Below, in pieces: positions 36,516 through 46,637 of a stretch of 64,000 nt of DNA. This stretch comes from Marisediminitalea aggregata. Lineage in GTDB: Bacteria; Pseudomonadota; Gammaproteobacteria; Enterobacterales; Alteromonadaceae. The DNA lies in contig NZ_FQWD01000002.1 in NCBI RefSeq assembly GCF_900129565.1, forward strand, positions 124,001-188,000, written 5' to 3'. The stretch's first letter is position 1. Every line of letters starts with the position of its first letter. The notes beneath the pieces are model-generated. The model did no database searches and was not told the origin of the DNA. It worked only from the letters and a program-made list of their open reading frames with translations. The position numbers were made by a program, and so were the translations under genes.

Positions 36516-38837
36516 CTACAAACTCAAAATATTGAGGTTGCCCAGGCCACGTTCTACAGATTGCTCGTGAATATTACGGGCAATCTCTTCCTTAAACGCG
36601 AAAGAAGAAATCAGAATGTTGCCACAGCCTTCATCCAGTGCCTGTTTTAACGGTTTAACAGTAAAGCCTGCTACTTCGTAGGGTCCCGATATATCCGCTT
36701 TTCGATCAATCAGGTGCTCAATATTCAGGTTGTACCTGTTCAGGTACGGCAGTAGCTTTTCGAAAAACAACCCCGCGCCATACACCGAAAAGGATTGCCA
36801 CTGCTGATCTAATATCCGCTCTACCAGGTTCAGCACATCCGTATCGGTGTCCATCGACATCAATCCATACTGGCGAGCCAAAAACTTGTCATCACACAGG
36901 GTAATCACCGCCTGTGGCCAGTGAATTCTTCCTACTTTAATTTTGGGATACTGGCTGAACGTCAGGTAAAAGTCAGTGATTGGCCACTCTGCCACTTCTT
37001 CACACTGAGCCTCAGTGATAATCGGATACGCCAGATTGGAACCAAAATTATCCTGGTGAAGCAGTTCGGTAAACAGCTGTGCTTCAGGTTTACACGGCAG
37101 TTGTAAATAGCGAAACAGGATAGGCAACACCTGGTCTGCCGTGGCAAATGGCAAATCATAACGGTGATGCACCGAAAAATAGGCATGTAATCCGGCCAGG
37201 AAAGCCTTCACATTTGCACTGTTCTCTTCAATCCTATCGGCCTGAACCGGTGTCGCATTGATATCGTCACTGTAGCCGGTCACCGTACCACAGTCCCCCA
37301 CCAGAAACGGTTCAATACATTCAGGTGAACGCGACAATAGCTGACGAACATTGCGGCTATCAGATTGGGCACCAATGAAGGTGCTGAAATGGGTTTTCTG
37401 TGCGTAGCGGTAAATGCGCTCAGAACTGTAAAACAGCAGGTTTGCCGCGCTCTGACAGCCGAGAATACATTCAATATGATGAGGAATGGTACCGCCGTTC
37501 CCCAAATCCACTACACAACTCTCAGACAATGGTGTGCCAATGTGGTGTTCGTAATAACGCACAAATCGCGCACGTTGCTCATTAATATAGGCTTCAACCG
37601 CGGCTTTGTTATCTCTGGCTTTGTCAGTAAGCAGTTTCAATAAATTCATGCCCTGATGAAACACGCCGTCAGTATCGCGAATAGCGACGGCTTCATACTG
37701 ATGATAAATGTCATCCTGTGGCAGTCGAAAATCGCGATAGAAATCACTTACTGAGTATCCCCGGCGCTGGACAAGCACATACACTAAATCTTCAAACCAC
37801 TGTTCAGCCGTCACGTCGATTGCAGGCCAAAAGGTAGATTTACGCGACGCATAGAGTTTGTGAACCGCGATGCCTTTTACCTGTCGATGTGCCAGTCGCC
37901 ATTCGACAATTGGCGCGAATACTTCTGCTTCGCGCATCAGACACAGTATACTGCGACTGTTTGACGCCCTGGCCTGGTCGATTATCCAGTCAGCAAAGGC
38001 CAGTAATATCGGCCCCCACACAAATGTTGCGAGGGAGAACGCTGTCCCCGCACCGCTTGGCGCATACAAGGTGCTGGCGATTAGGCGAGCGGCATTAAAA
38101 GGCTGCGGCGTACTGAACAGCCCGGCTTCCTGACGAAGGATCGCGGTTTGTTCTAATTGACTGCTCAGTAACACTGCGTGCATGCCAAGTTTGGCAGGCA
38201 TGTCCTGATCGGCGACCCGGTTATCACCTACATGCAACCAATTAGCATAATCGATCTGGTATTGCCCCTGAACGAGGTGGAACAAGGTGCCCGAGGCTTT
38301 ATTCTTCTGATATTCGCTGGAAACAAATAATGGCAATCCCAGCAACTGCGGATAGTGCGTAAAGAAGGTTTGTTGAATTTGCGTCTTGCTCAGATACATA
38401 TCTGAAATAAGCACTACAGGCACATTCATGTCACTCAGTGCTTCAACCAATTGCACCATTTCTTCGCTGACAAAACCGTATTCGGCTTCGGTAGCAAGTT
38501 CTGCCTCAAGTAATTCAGCACGCACCTCTGGCTGGAAAGGCAACCCGGCAATAATGGTTTCTAAACTCACTTCACCGTGAGCGGTTTCACGTTTGACCCG
38601 TACTTCAGTACTCACGCGCAGTTCACAGTATTCGGCCGCCGTCATGGGCAACGATAGCGAAGATTGCACTCGCTCAAAGGCGAATTTGAATATTTCCGTA
38701 GGCCGTGTCACCCGTCGGTATACCAAGGTATCAAAAATATCCAATGAAACCAGTTGTATACCTTGCTCCTGCACGGTAGCAAGCATACGCTCAACAAAAG
38801 GTGTATAACCGGATACGGTTGTAGTAAAGCCATTCAT
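36516..38837 (-). CDS. Large HAD-superfamily hydrolase-like protein (COG5610 type)
   Basis: The 773-residue protein opens with a HAD domain (about 25-245): motif I VSLDIFDTLVYRR (nucleophile D33), motif II LISDMYLSK and motif IV HVGDNRVADQDM. The middle part (about 265-560) contains SILCLMREAEVFAPI and the acidic VVDLGNGGT, the type of extension seen in COG5610 proteins of polysaccharide clusters. A Rossmann-like end follows (SVYGAGLFFEKLL, DRKADISGP). It overlaps the membrane phosphotransferase gene by four bases. Its activity is probably that of a sugar phosphatase or phosphotransferase. Confidence 0.62.
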   Translation of the reverse strand: MNGFTTTVSGYTPFVERMLATVQEQGIQLVSLDIFDTLVYRRVTRPTEIFKFAFERVQSSLSLPMTAAEYCELRVSTEVRVKRETAHGEVSLETIIAGLPFQPEVRAELLEAELATEAEYGFVSEEMVQLVEALSDMNVPVVLISDMYLSKTQIQQTFFTHYPQLLGLPLFVSSEYQKNKASGTLFHLVQGQYQIDYANWLHVGDNRVADQDMPAKLGMHAVLLSSQLEQTAILRQEAGLFSTPQPFNAARLIASTLYAPSGAGTAFSLATFVWGPILLAFADWIIDQARASNSRSILCLMREAEVFAPIVEWRLAHRQVKGIAVHKLYASRKSTFWPAIDVTAEQWFEDLVYVLVQRRGYSVSDFYRDFRLPQDDIYHQYEAVAIRDTDGVFHQGMNLLKLLTDKARDNKAAVEAYINEQRARFVRYYEHHIGTPLSESCVVDLGNGGTIPHHIECILGCQSAANLLFYSSERIYRYAQKTHFSTFIGAQSDSRNVRQLLSRSPECIEPFLVGDCGTVTGYSDDINATPVQADRIEENSANVKAFLAGLHAYFSVHHRYDLPFATADQVLPILFRYLQLPCKPEAQLFTELLHQDNFGSNLAYPIITEAQCEEVAEWPITDFYLTFSQYPKIKVGRIHWPQAVITLCDDKFLARQYGLMSMDTDTDVLNLVERILDQQWQSFSVYGAGLFFEKLLPYLNRYNLNIEHLIDRKADISGPYEVAGFTVKPLKQALDEGCGNILISSFAFKEEIARNIHEQSVERGLGNLNILSL

Positions 38838-40738
38838 GCGTGAATCACTCCGCGGGCCGACAACATCTGATAAAGCAAGGCTTTGGCATAGGCCTGTTCT
38901 TTGGTATCCAGCGTCTTACGAGTCTGGTCACTGCCCAATAGTGAGACCTGGTTGAACAGTCGGTCCATCCATAACAATTCGCCGTCGCGAATAAATCCGA
39001 AGTTTGCCGGGGAATTGCCTTTTAATGTGGCGGAATGAGCAAAGTACGCAAACTCGCGATCGTCGAGGCCTAATGGGTTGCCCAGACAATCGTGGGAATA
39101 ATCAATTCCCAGTAAATCGAAAAACGTCGGAAACAGGTCAAAATGACTCGAATGCTCAAGTGTTTTCGCGGGTAAATTAGGATGACTGAGCATAAAGGGG
39201 ACGTGTATCTGTGGCAGGATCACGGAATTGCTGTGAAAGCTATAGCCAAACTCCCCAAAGGATTCACCGTGATCGCCGGTAAACACGACGATGGTATTGC
39301 TAAGATCCAGTTTTTCACCTAATCGACGTAAAAACTCGTCAAGAATATAATCAACTTCTTCTACCGCATTCAGGTATTTGGCTTTTTGGCTATTCCCGCG
39401 GTGGCGGTTAAAACGGGCGCTATCTACAATTTCGTAGGGCATGTGGGTCTGATCGTTGATCACGTGTAAGAAAAAGGGTGTGTCGGCGACTTCCTCTGCA
39501 ATCACGTCAACCATATTCCACAAGCGGTAGTCAGCCTGTAGGCCGTTTGCCGGAATATCCTTGGTACCCCATACGCGGTCGAAGCCAATCCGCGACAATA
39601 AGCGATGATAATCGTACAAGCCCGTGTCGGCGCTATCGACGAACAAGGCTTTGTAGCCGTGTTTCTGCAAGTGATTAATATGCTGGGGCGACTTGCCTGG
39701 AAACAGCGAATCAGCCTTATTGTAAGGGTTGTTAGAGTAAAACCCGGTGTACATTTGATTGGTTGATACCGTGGTATTCGGACACAGGCTAAAATGCTGT
39801 TTCGACAACCAACTGTTTCCTGCAAGGCGTTCTGCCAGTCTGGAATGTGCGCCCTGGCCACTGTTGGGATTGATATAGGGATTGATATAACAGCCCAGCG
39901 ATTCCATGGTCACCAGAATAATGTTCGCCTGCTTACAATGCCCAAAATAACGGCTTTTTTCTTTGGGTGGAGTGTCAGCCGAAACGAATTTTTGATGCTC
40001 GATACGTGCAGCAAACCCCTGTGGTGCGTCAAACTCGTCGCTGGCAACAATATTGGCCAGTAAAGTGGGAGCAGTTAAAAATTCGTGCTGAGACACGAAC
40101 AACTTGCGCATTAATAACATCAGGCCAATTAACGCAACGACACCAAGAAACATACTGCCTGCGATGTCCAAGGCCACCACAGGTACATCAGGTGACCAGT
40201 TCATTACCATCACCATCAGAATCAGCAATACGCCCACTTCGGCGATACCCGCCTGAATGCGCCAGAGGCACACTGCAGTAAGCAGTACACAAACAACCAA
40301 CACGTTGAGCGGCAACGGTGGAACAATCAGTGAGGCGATTGCCATACACCAAATAACCGGTATTAATAACGTTACCGGGAAGCGGGAAAACAGCGCAAGT
40401 AAATGGGGTAAGCCTTTCGCCAGGCCTCTGCTGCCTGTAAAAAACCAGGCCAGCGTTTGGCGATTAATTTCAATGCGATACTGCACGAATAACACGGCGT
40501 CCAACCACACTAGCACGCCGTACAATCCCATCGCGAAAACCGAAATCAGCGTCAAGACCGGCCAGTTAACAACATGGGTAAACAGTACGATTGCCGATGG
40601 CAGTAGCAGGCATACGAGGTCATCCAGACAAATCTGCTGGGTTAACGCACCGCGCTGCCCGCGCAGCGCTTTTACCGCGCGCAACAAACAGAGACTTATC
40701 AACAGTGTAGTAAAAGCAAAAGCAAACGGTTGAAGCAT
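38834..40738 (-). CDS. Membrane sulfatase-fold phosphotransferase (LtaS/OpgB-like)
   Basis: A 634-residue protein with about seven transmembrane helices in the first 220 residues and a periplasmic alkaline-phosphatase-fold domain (about 290-630). It shows LVTMESLG (metal ligand Glu), CPNTTVSTNQMYTG (likely nucleophile Thr) and TGDHGESFG. Relatives move phosphoglycerol or phosphoethanolamine onto glycans outside the cytoplasm. That is odd beside cytoplasmic flagellin glycosylation. The start was set at ATG 40738, sharing a TAATG junction with the LuxC-like gene; a start 60 bases earlier would lie inside that gene. Confidence 0.75.
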   Translation of the reverse strand: MLQPFAFAFTTLLISLCLLRAVKALRGQRGALTQQICLDDLVCLLLPSAIVLFTHVVNWPVLTLISVFAMGLYGVLVWLDAVLFVQYRIEINRQTLAWFFTGSRGLAKGLPHLLALFSRFPVTLLIPVIWCMAIASLIVPPLPLNVLVVCVLLTAVCLWRIQAGIAEVGVLLILMVMVMNWSPDVPVVALDIAGSMFLGVVALIGLMLLMRKLFVSQHEFLTAPTLLANIVASDEFDAPQGFAARIEHQKFVSADTPPKEKSRYFGHCKQANIILVTMESLGCYINPYINPNSGQGAHSRLAERLAGNSWLSKQHFSLCPNTTVSTNQMYTGFYSNNPYNKADSLFPGKSPQHINHLQKHGYKALFVDSADTGLYDYHRLLSRIGFDRVWGTKDIPANGLQADYRLWNMVDVIAEEVADTPFFLHVINDQTHMPYEIVDSARFNRHRGNSQKAKYLNAVEEVDYILDEFLRRLGEKLDLSNTIVVFTGDHGESFGEFGYSFHSNSVILPQIHVPFMLSHPNLPAKTLEHSSHFDLFPTFFDLLGIDYSHDCLGNPLGLDDREFAYFAHSATLKGNSPANFGFIRDGELLWMDRLFNQVSLLGSDQTRKTLDTKEQAYAKALLYQMLSARGVIHA

Positions 40739-41949
40739 TAACCCCAGTCCAGTTGAACATAACGAGATAGAGAGACCAATAATCGATAGCCATCCCACTC
40801 TGGTGAAAATGTCAGCGCTTTACCCACCGACACGCACCGATCTACACCTTGTATCGACGGTTCGGCCAGTAACTTTAATAGTGCATCACGTTCTACCCCC
40901 CAATAGGTAAGGGTTTGCACGCGGGCGGGTAAACAATCTGCAAGGTCGTTCAGGGTATCGAGTGTTCGCATTAAAAACAGTGCATCCCCACAATGCATCT
41001 CCATCATTTGCGCATTAATCTGATGGACTGGTATAACACTCACGCGGTTCATTACCAGCGGGGCATCGGCAAGGGACTGACATTGTAACCACTGGGACAT
41101 TACCAGATGTTCATTTACTCTTGAGATACCATCGCTTGGGGCAGTGTCCTGACCTATCGCCTGCTCATTTAACAATCGGGCGAATTCACCTTGTAGTGAC
41201 TTGTCGCCCAACCAAAACAGTACACGGGGGGATGAGCAGGCTTGCTGCGCATAGGGCTTAGCATCCTGCCAGAGCAGTTCGCACAAGGTATTCAGCTGCT
41301 CACCGTCAGTGAGTTCGTCACCATTAATGACCACTGCGGAATACCTGTCAGCAAAGCTGATATCCCGACAACGGGGTTTCGCTTGGTACTGCTTAATGCT
41401 TAACACACTGTCGTCGCCGCCCCACAACACCCTTGCGTCTGCAACCTGAGCCAGAGCATGGTTACTTTCATCGCTTTTGGCGCCCTGAACAAACAGATTT
41501 CTGAATGCAATATCAGCATGCTCTGGTAAAGAAAACAGTCTTTCCAGACAGGTCAACAACATTTGCTTTGCCGGGCTGTCAGCACTGCCAAGCCGCACCA
41601 CATTTCGGTTCCCCATTAACAATGCACACACCCAACTGTATAAAAACATGGTATCCACATTGTTTGGCGTGTAATGCACTACCGTACCGACGGGTTTAAT
41701 TAATGCCTGTTGAGCACTACTGTTTATCTGCTTGACCAGTCGTTTAATGTTGCCATCGCGCAGCCAGAATCCAAGTGCGACAACATCGGGAAACGCACGA
41801 CATGCCGGGTCTTTAAGCAATGTGTCTGACAACGCCTGAATGAAATTAAGTATAGACTGGGACGCCACAGGCATTGGCGGCTGTGTCAAAAGATCATCCA
41901 AAGACAATGTTGCCGGCATCACACTATCGAACAGATTCTGCTTATCCAT
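40738..41949 (-). CDS. LuxC-like acyl-CoA/acyl-ACP reductase
   Basis: A 403-residue protein of the LuxC family (fatty acid reductase component). The catalytic cysteine sits in AQQACSSPRVLFW (C238), with nearby VVLGS-type cofactor segments (RNVVRLGSADSP). LuxC reduces an acyl group handed over by LuxE to an aldehyde. Here no luciferase genes are present, so it must serve glycan modification. The ATG follows TAGGAG. With LuxE (41952) it forms a pair also seen in other marine flagellin-glycan loci, as far as I recall (Shewanella). Confidence 0.78.
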   Translation of the reverse strand: MDKQNLFDSVMPATLSLDDLLTQPPMPVASQSILNFIQALSDTLLKDPACRAFPDVVALGFWLRDGNIKRLVKQINSSAQQALIKPVGTVVHYTPNNVDTMFLYSWVCALLMGNRNVVRLGSADSPAKQMLLTCLERLFSLPEHADIAFRNLFVQGAKSDESNHALAQVADARVLWGGDDSVLSIKQYQAKPRCRDISFADRYSAVVINGDELTDGEQLNTLCELLWQDAKPYAQQACSSPRVLFWLGDKSLQGEFARLLNEQAIGQDTAPSDGISRVNEHLVMSQWLQCQSLADAPLVMNRVSVIPVHQINAQMMEMHCGDALFLMRTLDTLNDLADCLPARVQTLTYWGVERDALLKLLAEPSIQGVDRCVSVGKALTFSPEWDGYRLLVSLSRYVQLDWG

Positions 41950-41951
41950 TG

Positions 41952-43055
41952 CTATGCTCCTAAGCCGGGCGAACTGCTGGTATCACTGCAGCCACGCACT
42001 TCCACTTTAGGCAACCGTCCTTGCACGGTAAAATAAGTGCCAGACCGACCGCACTTACAGTCACCCACGCCGTGTATGGTCCCGCGGTCTTCCGTTAAAA
42101 TGCTATAGCCCGGATAGGAATACGGTAACGCTGACAGCACTTGGATCAGGCCGCTTTCACCAGTTTTCGCCAATGAAAGATCATAGGGGTTTCTGACTAT
42201 TACCTCAGCAGTTACCGGCGCGTGCAACATGCCCTCCTCGCATTCCATAAAGACTGAGCCAACCTGTTCAGCCATACCATAAAAGTTGGTTACGGCAGAT
42301 ATACCTGCCACAGCAAGAAGTTGTTGTTTAAACGTCTCATTACTGACCTTTTGCGCTTCCAGTTTTTTCCATCCGCCACTGTGGAACAAATGTGCATGCG
42401 GTAAATGCAGCGTCATACCTGACGCTTTTAATGCGCTGACGAAATGTTGCCAAACCATAAAAGTAAAGCCGAATACCAATACAGGCTGGTCATGGTAGCG
42501 TTGGCTAAACGCAGATATCGCTTCAGTATTGAGGGTCATATCCGGGTTAAGCGCATAAGTATGATCGCGCCCAAACATCGCCAGCCCCTGAATGCCGGCA
42601 GCTCTGGCATTGAGCTTTCCATCTGCGCCTTTAACGTCAGGACTATCAATAATCAGCATGGGCAGTCGCTGTTTGCCTAAAAACTGCTGAAGAATTTTCA
42701 CCAGGGCCTTGGATTGCATGCGACTGGTCAGGCTATCGAGGAAGATCCTTGACGGCACCTGCCCGCTGGTGCCCGACGACATCAAACATTTCACAACGTC
42801 GTTATCCGGCACACTTTTAAGCGCAAACAGCTTAAACAAACGCACAGCTATGAACGGCAACTGGTCCAAAGGCGTATTGCAAGTCACTGGCTGTCTGAAC
42901 ATATTGTGATAGGCAGTGCAGTGCTGATTATGATGCTCGTGCAATAACGCAAACACCGCTTGCAAGCGGGTCAGTTTTTCCGACTGCGATAAGCCGTAAA
43001 CCGGCTCATCCAACAATGCACTCAGCGCATTTTGGTAATCTTCAGCCATCGTCAT
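41952..43055 (-). CDS. LuxE-like acyl-protein synthetase
   Basis: A 367-residue LuxE-family, AMP-forming ligase: MSSGTSGQVPSRIFLD (nucleotide loop), GMAEQVGSVFMECEEG and a C-terminal RGCSD with a cysteine that could carry the acyl group. In bioluminescence LuxE activates fatty acids and passes them to LuxC; here it may act on an ACP- or protein-bound acyl chain. I start at ATG 43055 (MTMAEDYQ) with AGGA upstream; a TTG at 43085 lacks support. Confidence 0.76.
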   Translation of the reverse strand: MTMAEDYQNALSALLDEPVYGLSQSEKLTRLQAVFALLHEHHNQHCTAYHNMFRQPVTCNTPLDQLPFIAVRLFKLFALKSVPDNDVVKCLMSSGTSGQVPSRIFLDSLTSRMQSKALVKILQQFLGKQRLPMLIIDSPDVKGADGKLNARAAGIQGLAMFGRDHTYALNPDMTLNTEAISAFSQRYHDQPVLVFGFTFMVWQHFVSALKASGMTLHLPHAHLFHSGGWKKLEAQKVSNETFKQQLLAVAGISAVTNFYGMAEQVGSVFMECEEGMLHAPVTAEVIVRNPYDLSLAKTGESGLIQVLSALPYSYPGYSILTEDRGTIHGVGDCKCGRSGTYFTVQGRLPKVEVRGCSDTSSSPGLGA

Positions 43056-43116
43056 AGGAACCCGTTTCCTGACCTTAATCCACAATTATTGTAATGCGTC
43101 GTGACATTCATCTGAC

Positions 43117-46100
43117 TCAGTCCTTGTGGAACGTTCGCTTTAAATTGAAAAACTCTTTTTGCGTTACGGTTTCCCCGAGCAGATGCTCAGCACTCAACGG
43201 CTCCTGCACCCATTCAGCTCGCCCGCCCAACGCATCTCGTATAGCCGGATGATTGGGATCTCTGGGGATGGCGAGATAACCCGGATACAAAACAAAGTTA
43301 TCCCACGCGGGTAATTGTTCCACCAGAGCTGATAACCACGCCAGCGACGCTTCACGGTTTCCTGCCACAAAACTGAAGCGCGGGATAAACCACAGTGCAT
43401 CTTCGCGCATTAAAAAGCACTTTTTCATTTGAATTTCGTACATATGCTGATTCATGACAGGCTTGAATCCAAGACATATATCGGGGGCATCTGCGTCAAA
43501 ATTCGGCAGAGGGGGAACCATACTGTAACTGTGTTTGCCAGACGCCTCTGGTTGCCAGTTTAGAGCCGGACTGACCAATGAGAGCAGCCAACAACTGTCA
43601 GACGCAAGTTGTTGCTGAGCCTGATCCAACACGCGCGGATTGTCGGCCCAATAAATGCCCGAAGGGTTGGATGGTAACGTATTCGGATCCGTTTCTGTTT
43701 CAAACCAGTTACTGTAATCAAATTCAGCGCCTGAGCAACAGCCGGAAAACTGTCTTACCAGCGGAATAATAGGCTTAACCGGCAGAGCCCGCAGATATTC
43801 CCTTTCACGTAAACCGCCAAACGATGACGTAATATCAAACCCAAATACATTGGCATTGATCTTAGCGGCAATTTGCGTGAAGCGTTTACCGAATATGGTC
43901 AGTGCCTCTTGCACCGCGTCTTCGTTATCCTCAGCACCATCAATTTTTAACAGAAACGCGTTCGCGAAATTAATCGTGCCGTACAGGTAGTAAAACAACA
44001 AGGAGCGGCCTTGTGAATAAGAGGAGAAAAGCTGATTCTTAAGTTGTTCTACCAACCATGGAATATCCCGCTCCCCCTGTCGAGTAGACTCTATACACTC
44101 TGCCATTTTTGTTAGTTCACGATGTGTGATCACCGACTGATAGCGCTGATAAAAGTCTTCCTTATAGTTTTCGGTTTGAATTGGCGAGAACGCTCTCTGT
44201 TCGAGGCTTTTCATCGCAGATGCTTTCAGTGCCGGGGAAGACAACACCAATACGTTTTCGATTGGCAAGGGCTGAGTATAATTAATACGGGCACCATTAC
44301 TGGTGTTATAGCAGTCCCCTTTATAATTCCTCAGTAAGTCTTCCAATAGCATCTTCGACACTTTAAATTCGTGCTTGGTACTGACTTTGGGCACAAAATT
44401 ACCCGGCACGATTAACCCTGTATTGTTTTTCTCTTCGTAATCGTACAGCGGATTGCCTTGTTCATCGTAATAGCCCGACGACTTGGAATGGTGATGGGAT
44501 TTGTCAATAAACCCTAAATCGATACCAAACAAATACAGCTGTTTAAAACCCAGTAACGTAAATAGGTTTAGTGAGAAATTACTGACCGTCGGGAAGGCAA
44601 AACTCAATTGTGCATAGTGCGACTGTTCCAACAGATTCAGGTTTGACGACGTAGACGACTCGCCTTCTTTAAATGCGACCATCGTCGATTTATACAATTC
44701 ACATGTATCAGGGTGAATGCCGTTACACGACAGTAGCGTAACTTGTTTGAGGTACTCTTTATCCCCCAATCGCACTGCCCAGTCGTAGGTAGAACGATTC
44801 TGCTCAATCTCAGCGTGATAATCCGGCACAATCCCATGTCGATGCAGCGTTTGCAGTGCTGTGCCGCAGCTTACCACAATGACACTGTCGCGATTTTCTT
44901 TGATGACCTCAATGGAATAGTCCAGTGAAGGCCCATTCCCCACCAGGAATACCGGGCATTCTTTTTGTTCGGCTGACAGCATCTGCTCGGCATTTTTCAG
45001 CAGGTGCGGATACCCTCGACTGATCCCTTCCACGGTTTGATTTATGCCGTAGTAAGCGTGATCAAAGTATTCTCCCATCGCGATCACGACTTGTAATTGC
45101 TCGCGCAACTGAGAAATAGCCAGATTTAATTCTGCGTTGTAGTACGCCTGATAAAAGTACGTCTGCGCCAGATTATAGGGGCCGATCGCATAAAACTGAC
45201 TCAATAAATCGCGAAACAAGTTGGCGCCATCGTCGCCGATATTAATGTAGATACGATAGCCTGCGTCATCGGTCTTTTTGAGAATGCCAGCCCAATCGAT
45301 CGCATGCAGTGATGCATAAAAGAAATCTTTATTCGGCTCACAAAGAAACAGTTTTTCGACCTGGTGGTGCTCTAACAGCGATTCAAGTTGATACCCTGCA
45401 CCTAAACCAAACATGATAAGCGATTTAATGGTGTCTGGCAGCGCCCCATTTTTTTCACTAATTGATAGCAACAGCGCCTCGCTCTCCATCACCATTTTAT
45501 AATGAAGATAATGGCGCAATTTAGTGCCGTTGTACCCCAGGACCAATCCATCGCGATTGGGGTGAGAGGCATAGGCCTGGTAAGCACTTTCCGATTCAGC
45601 TTTCGGAGAATCACCGTACCAGGTATGCAAGCTCGCCTTGCTCAGTAAATTACATTCATCATTGGGACCGCTAACGGTTTCCCAACATACGGGTTGGTAA
45701 TCCTTGAACTGTTGGTAGATATCGGGAAAGTAGTGTTCGAATGCAGCCAGATTGCGCTGAAAACGCTCAGCCTCTTCCGTTACCGGCGATAAAGGTGACA
45801 AATCCACTGACTTCAGCCACAACGGTTCAAATTCGTCACGTTTAAAGACTGTCTGAACTGACAATCCTTGTTCCACGTGTTGTTGCCAGTCTTTCTCTTG
45901 TAACTGACGGGATACGGAATTAAACACAGGGCTATTGTAGTGCTGATACAAATAGAATTCGGTAAACGCGACGTGCTCCCGTAATTCACTAATATCGGAG
46001 GGAATATCACGACCATCTTTTTCGAGCTGAATAAACAGTGCGGTTCCTTTTTGCTGCGCCAATGAAAATATTTCTTTCCAGCTACTGATCATACATGAAC

Positions 46101-46611
46101 AGGAGAAGTACTGAGCTTCGGGTTCATAAATGATCATGTTGCTGATTTGGGTAGTCTGCAATAACTGCTTTATGTGCTCCCCTAACCCAATACCTAATAC
46201 CACGACAACATCAACAGAAGACGGAAGTTGCGGGTAGCGTTGCCATTTTTCAATTGGGTTTACTGGCGTGGAGCTCGCAGAGCAATCAGAAGATTGCGCT
46301 TCAATGCTAATACAAGGCGCATGGGCCATAAAGAGTTCAACCTGTTCCTGAACCTCGCGCTTTGGCTCAAAACCGTACAGGACCCGACCGGTACCGTAAT
46401 CGACCACGTTCGGTTCGCCGGTCTTATTACAAAATATCGCAACATTGTGACTAACCGCGTTTCTGACAAATGGCACCAGATTAGGAATATTTCTTTGAAA
46501 GGCCTGAATATTTTCCTTCAACCTGAATTGAATAAGGTTAGCAAGCTGCGATTCCAAATCAGCTTGCAGGGCTTCGTTATCTTCAACGTGCAATTTTATA
46601 TTTTTTAACAT
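43117..46611 (-). CDS. Maf-type flagellin glycosyltransferase (motility accessory factor)
   Basis: At 1164 residues this is far longer than Campylobacter Maf (about 650). The core Maf/DUF115 domain (about 550-720) contains CPVFLVGNGPSLDYSIEVI, VVSCGTALQTLHRHGIVPDY and LFGIDLGF. Before it are two related Rossmann-like segments: VVVVLGIGLGEHI with IYEPEAQYF (about 135-175) and LIMFGLGAGYQLE with LCEPNKDFF (about 390-430). A C-terminal extension (about 880-1164) has no recognised motif. Maf proteins transfer pseudaminic or legionaminic acid onto flagellin in the cytoplasm, which matches the pse genes beside it. It starts 26 bases after the ligase gene. Confidence 0.88.
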   Translation of the reverse strand: MLKNIKLHVEDNEALQADLESQLANLIQFRLKENIQAFQRNIPNLVPFVRNAVSHNVAIFCNKTGEPNVVDYGTGRVLYGFEPKREVQEQVELFMAHAPCISIEAQSSDCSASSTPVNPIEKWQRYPQLPSSVDVVVVLGIGLGEHIKQLLQTTQISNMIIYEPEAQYFSCSCMISSWKEIFSLAQQKGTALFIQLEKDGRDIPSDISELREHVAFTEFYLYQHYNSPVFNSVSRQLQEKDWQQHVEQGLSVQTVFKRDEFEPLWLKSVDLSPLSPVTEEAERFQRNLAAFEHYFPDIYQQFKDYQPVCWETVSGPNDECNLLSKASLHTWYGDSPKAESESAYQAYASHPNRDGLVLGYNGTKLRHYLHYKMVMESEALLLSISEKNGALPDTIKSLIMFGLGAGYQLESLLEHHQVEKLFLCEPNKDFFYASLHAIDWAGILKKTDDAGYRIYINIGDDGANLFRDLLSQFYAIGPYNLAQTYFYQAYYNAELNLAISQLREQLQVVIAMGEYFDHAYYGINQTVEGISRGYPHLLKNAEQMLSAEQKECPVFLVGNGPSLDYSIEVIKENRDSVIVVSCGTALQTLHRHGIVPDYHAEIEQNRSTYDWAVRLGDKEYLKQVTLLSCNGIHPDTCELYKSTMVAFKEGESSTSSNLNLLEQSHYAQLSFAFPTVSNFSLNLFTLLGFKQLYLFGIDLGFIDKSHHHSKSSGYYDEQGNPLYDYEEKNNTGLIVPGNFVPKVSTKHEFKVSKMLLEDLLRNYKGDCYNTSNGARINYTQPLPIENVLVLSSPALKASAMKSLEQRAFSPIQTENYKEDFYQRYQSVITHRELTKMAECIESTRQGERDIPWLVEQLKNQLFSSYSQGRSLLFYYLYGTINFANAFLLKIDGAEDNEDAVQEALTIFGKRFTQIAAKINANVFGFDITSSFGGLREREYLRALPVKPIIPLVRQFSGCCSGAEFDYSNWFETETDPNTLPSNPSGIYWADNPRVLDQAQQQLASDSCWLLSLVSPALNWQPEASGKHSYSMVPPLPNFDADAPDICLGFKPVMNQHMYEIQMKKCFLMREDALWFIPRFSFVAGNREASLAWLSALVEQLPAWDNFVLYPGYLAIPRDPNHPAIRDALGGRAEWVQEPLSAEHLLGETVTQKEFFNLKRTFHKD

Positions 46612-46637
46612 GCTCTATTGTCACAATACGTTGTTAA

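Noticed and set aside
40738..43055. Bioluminescence (lux) operon
   Set aside because: LuxC and LuxE homologues are present but no luciferase luxA/luxB or luxD; the context is glycan synthesis.
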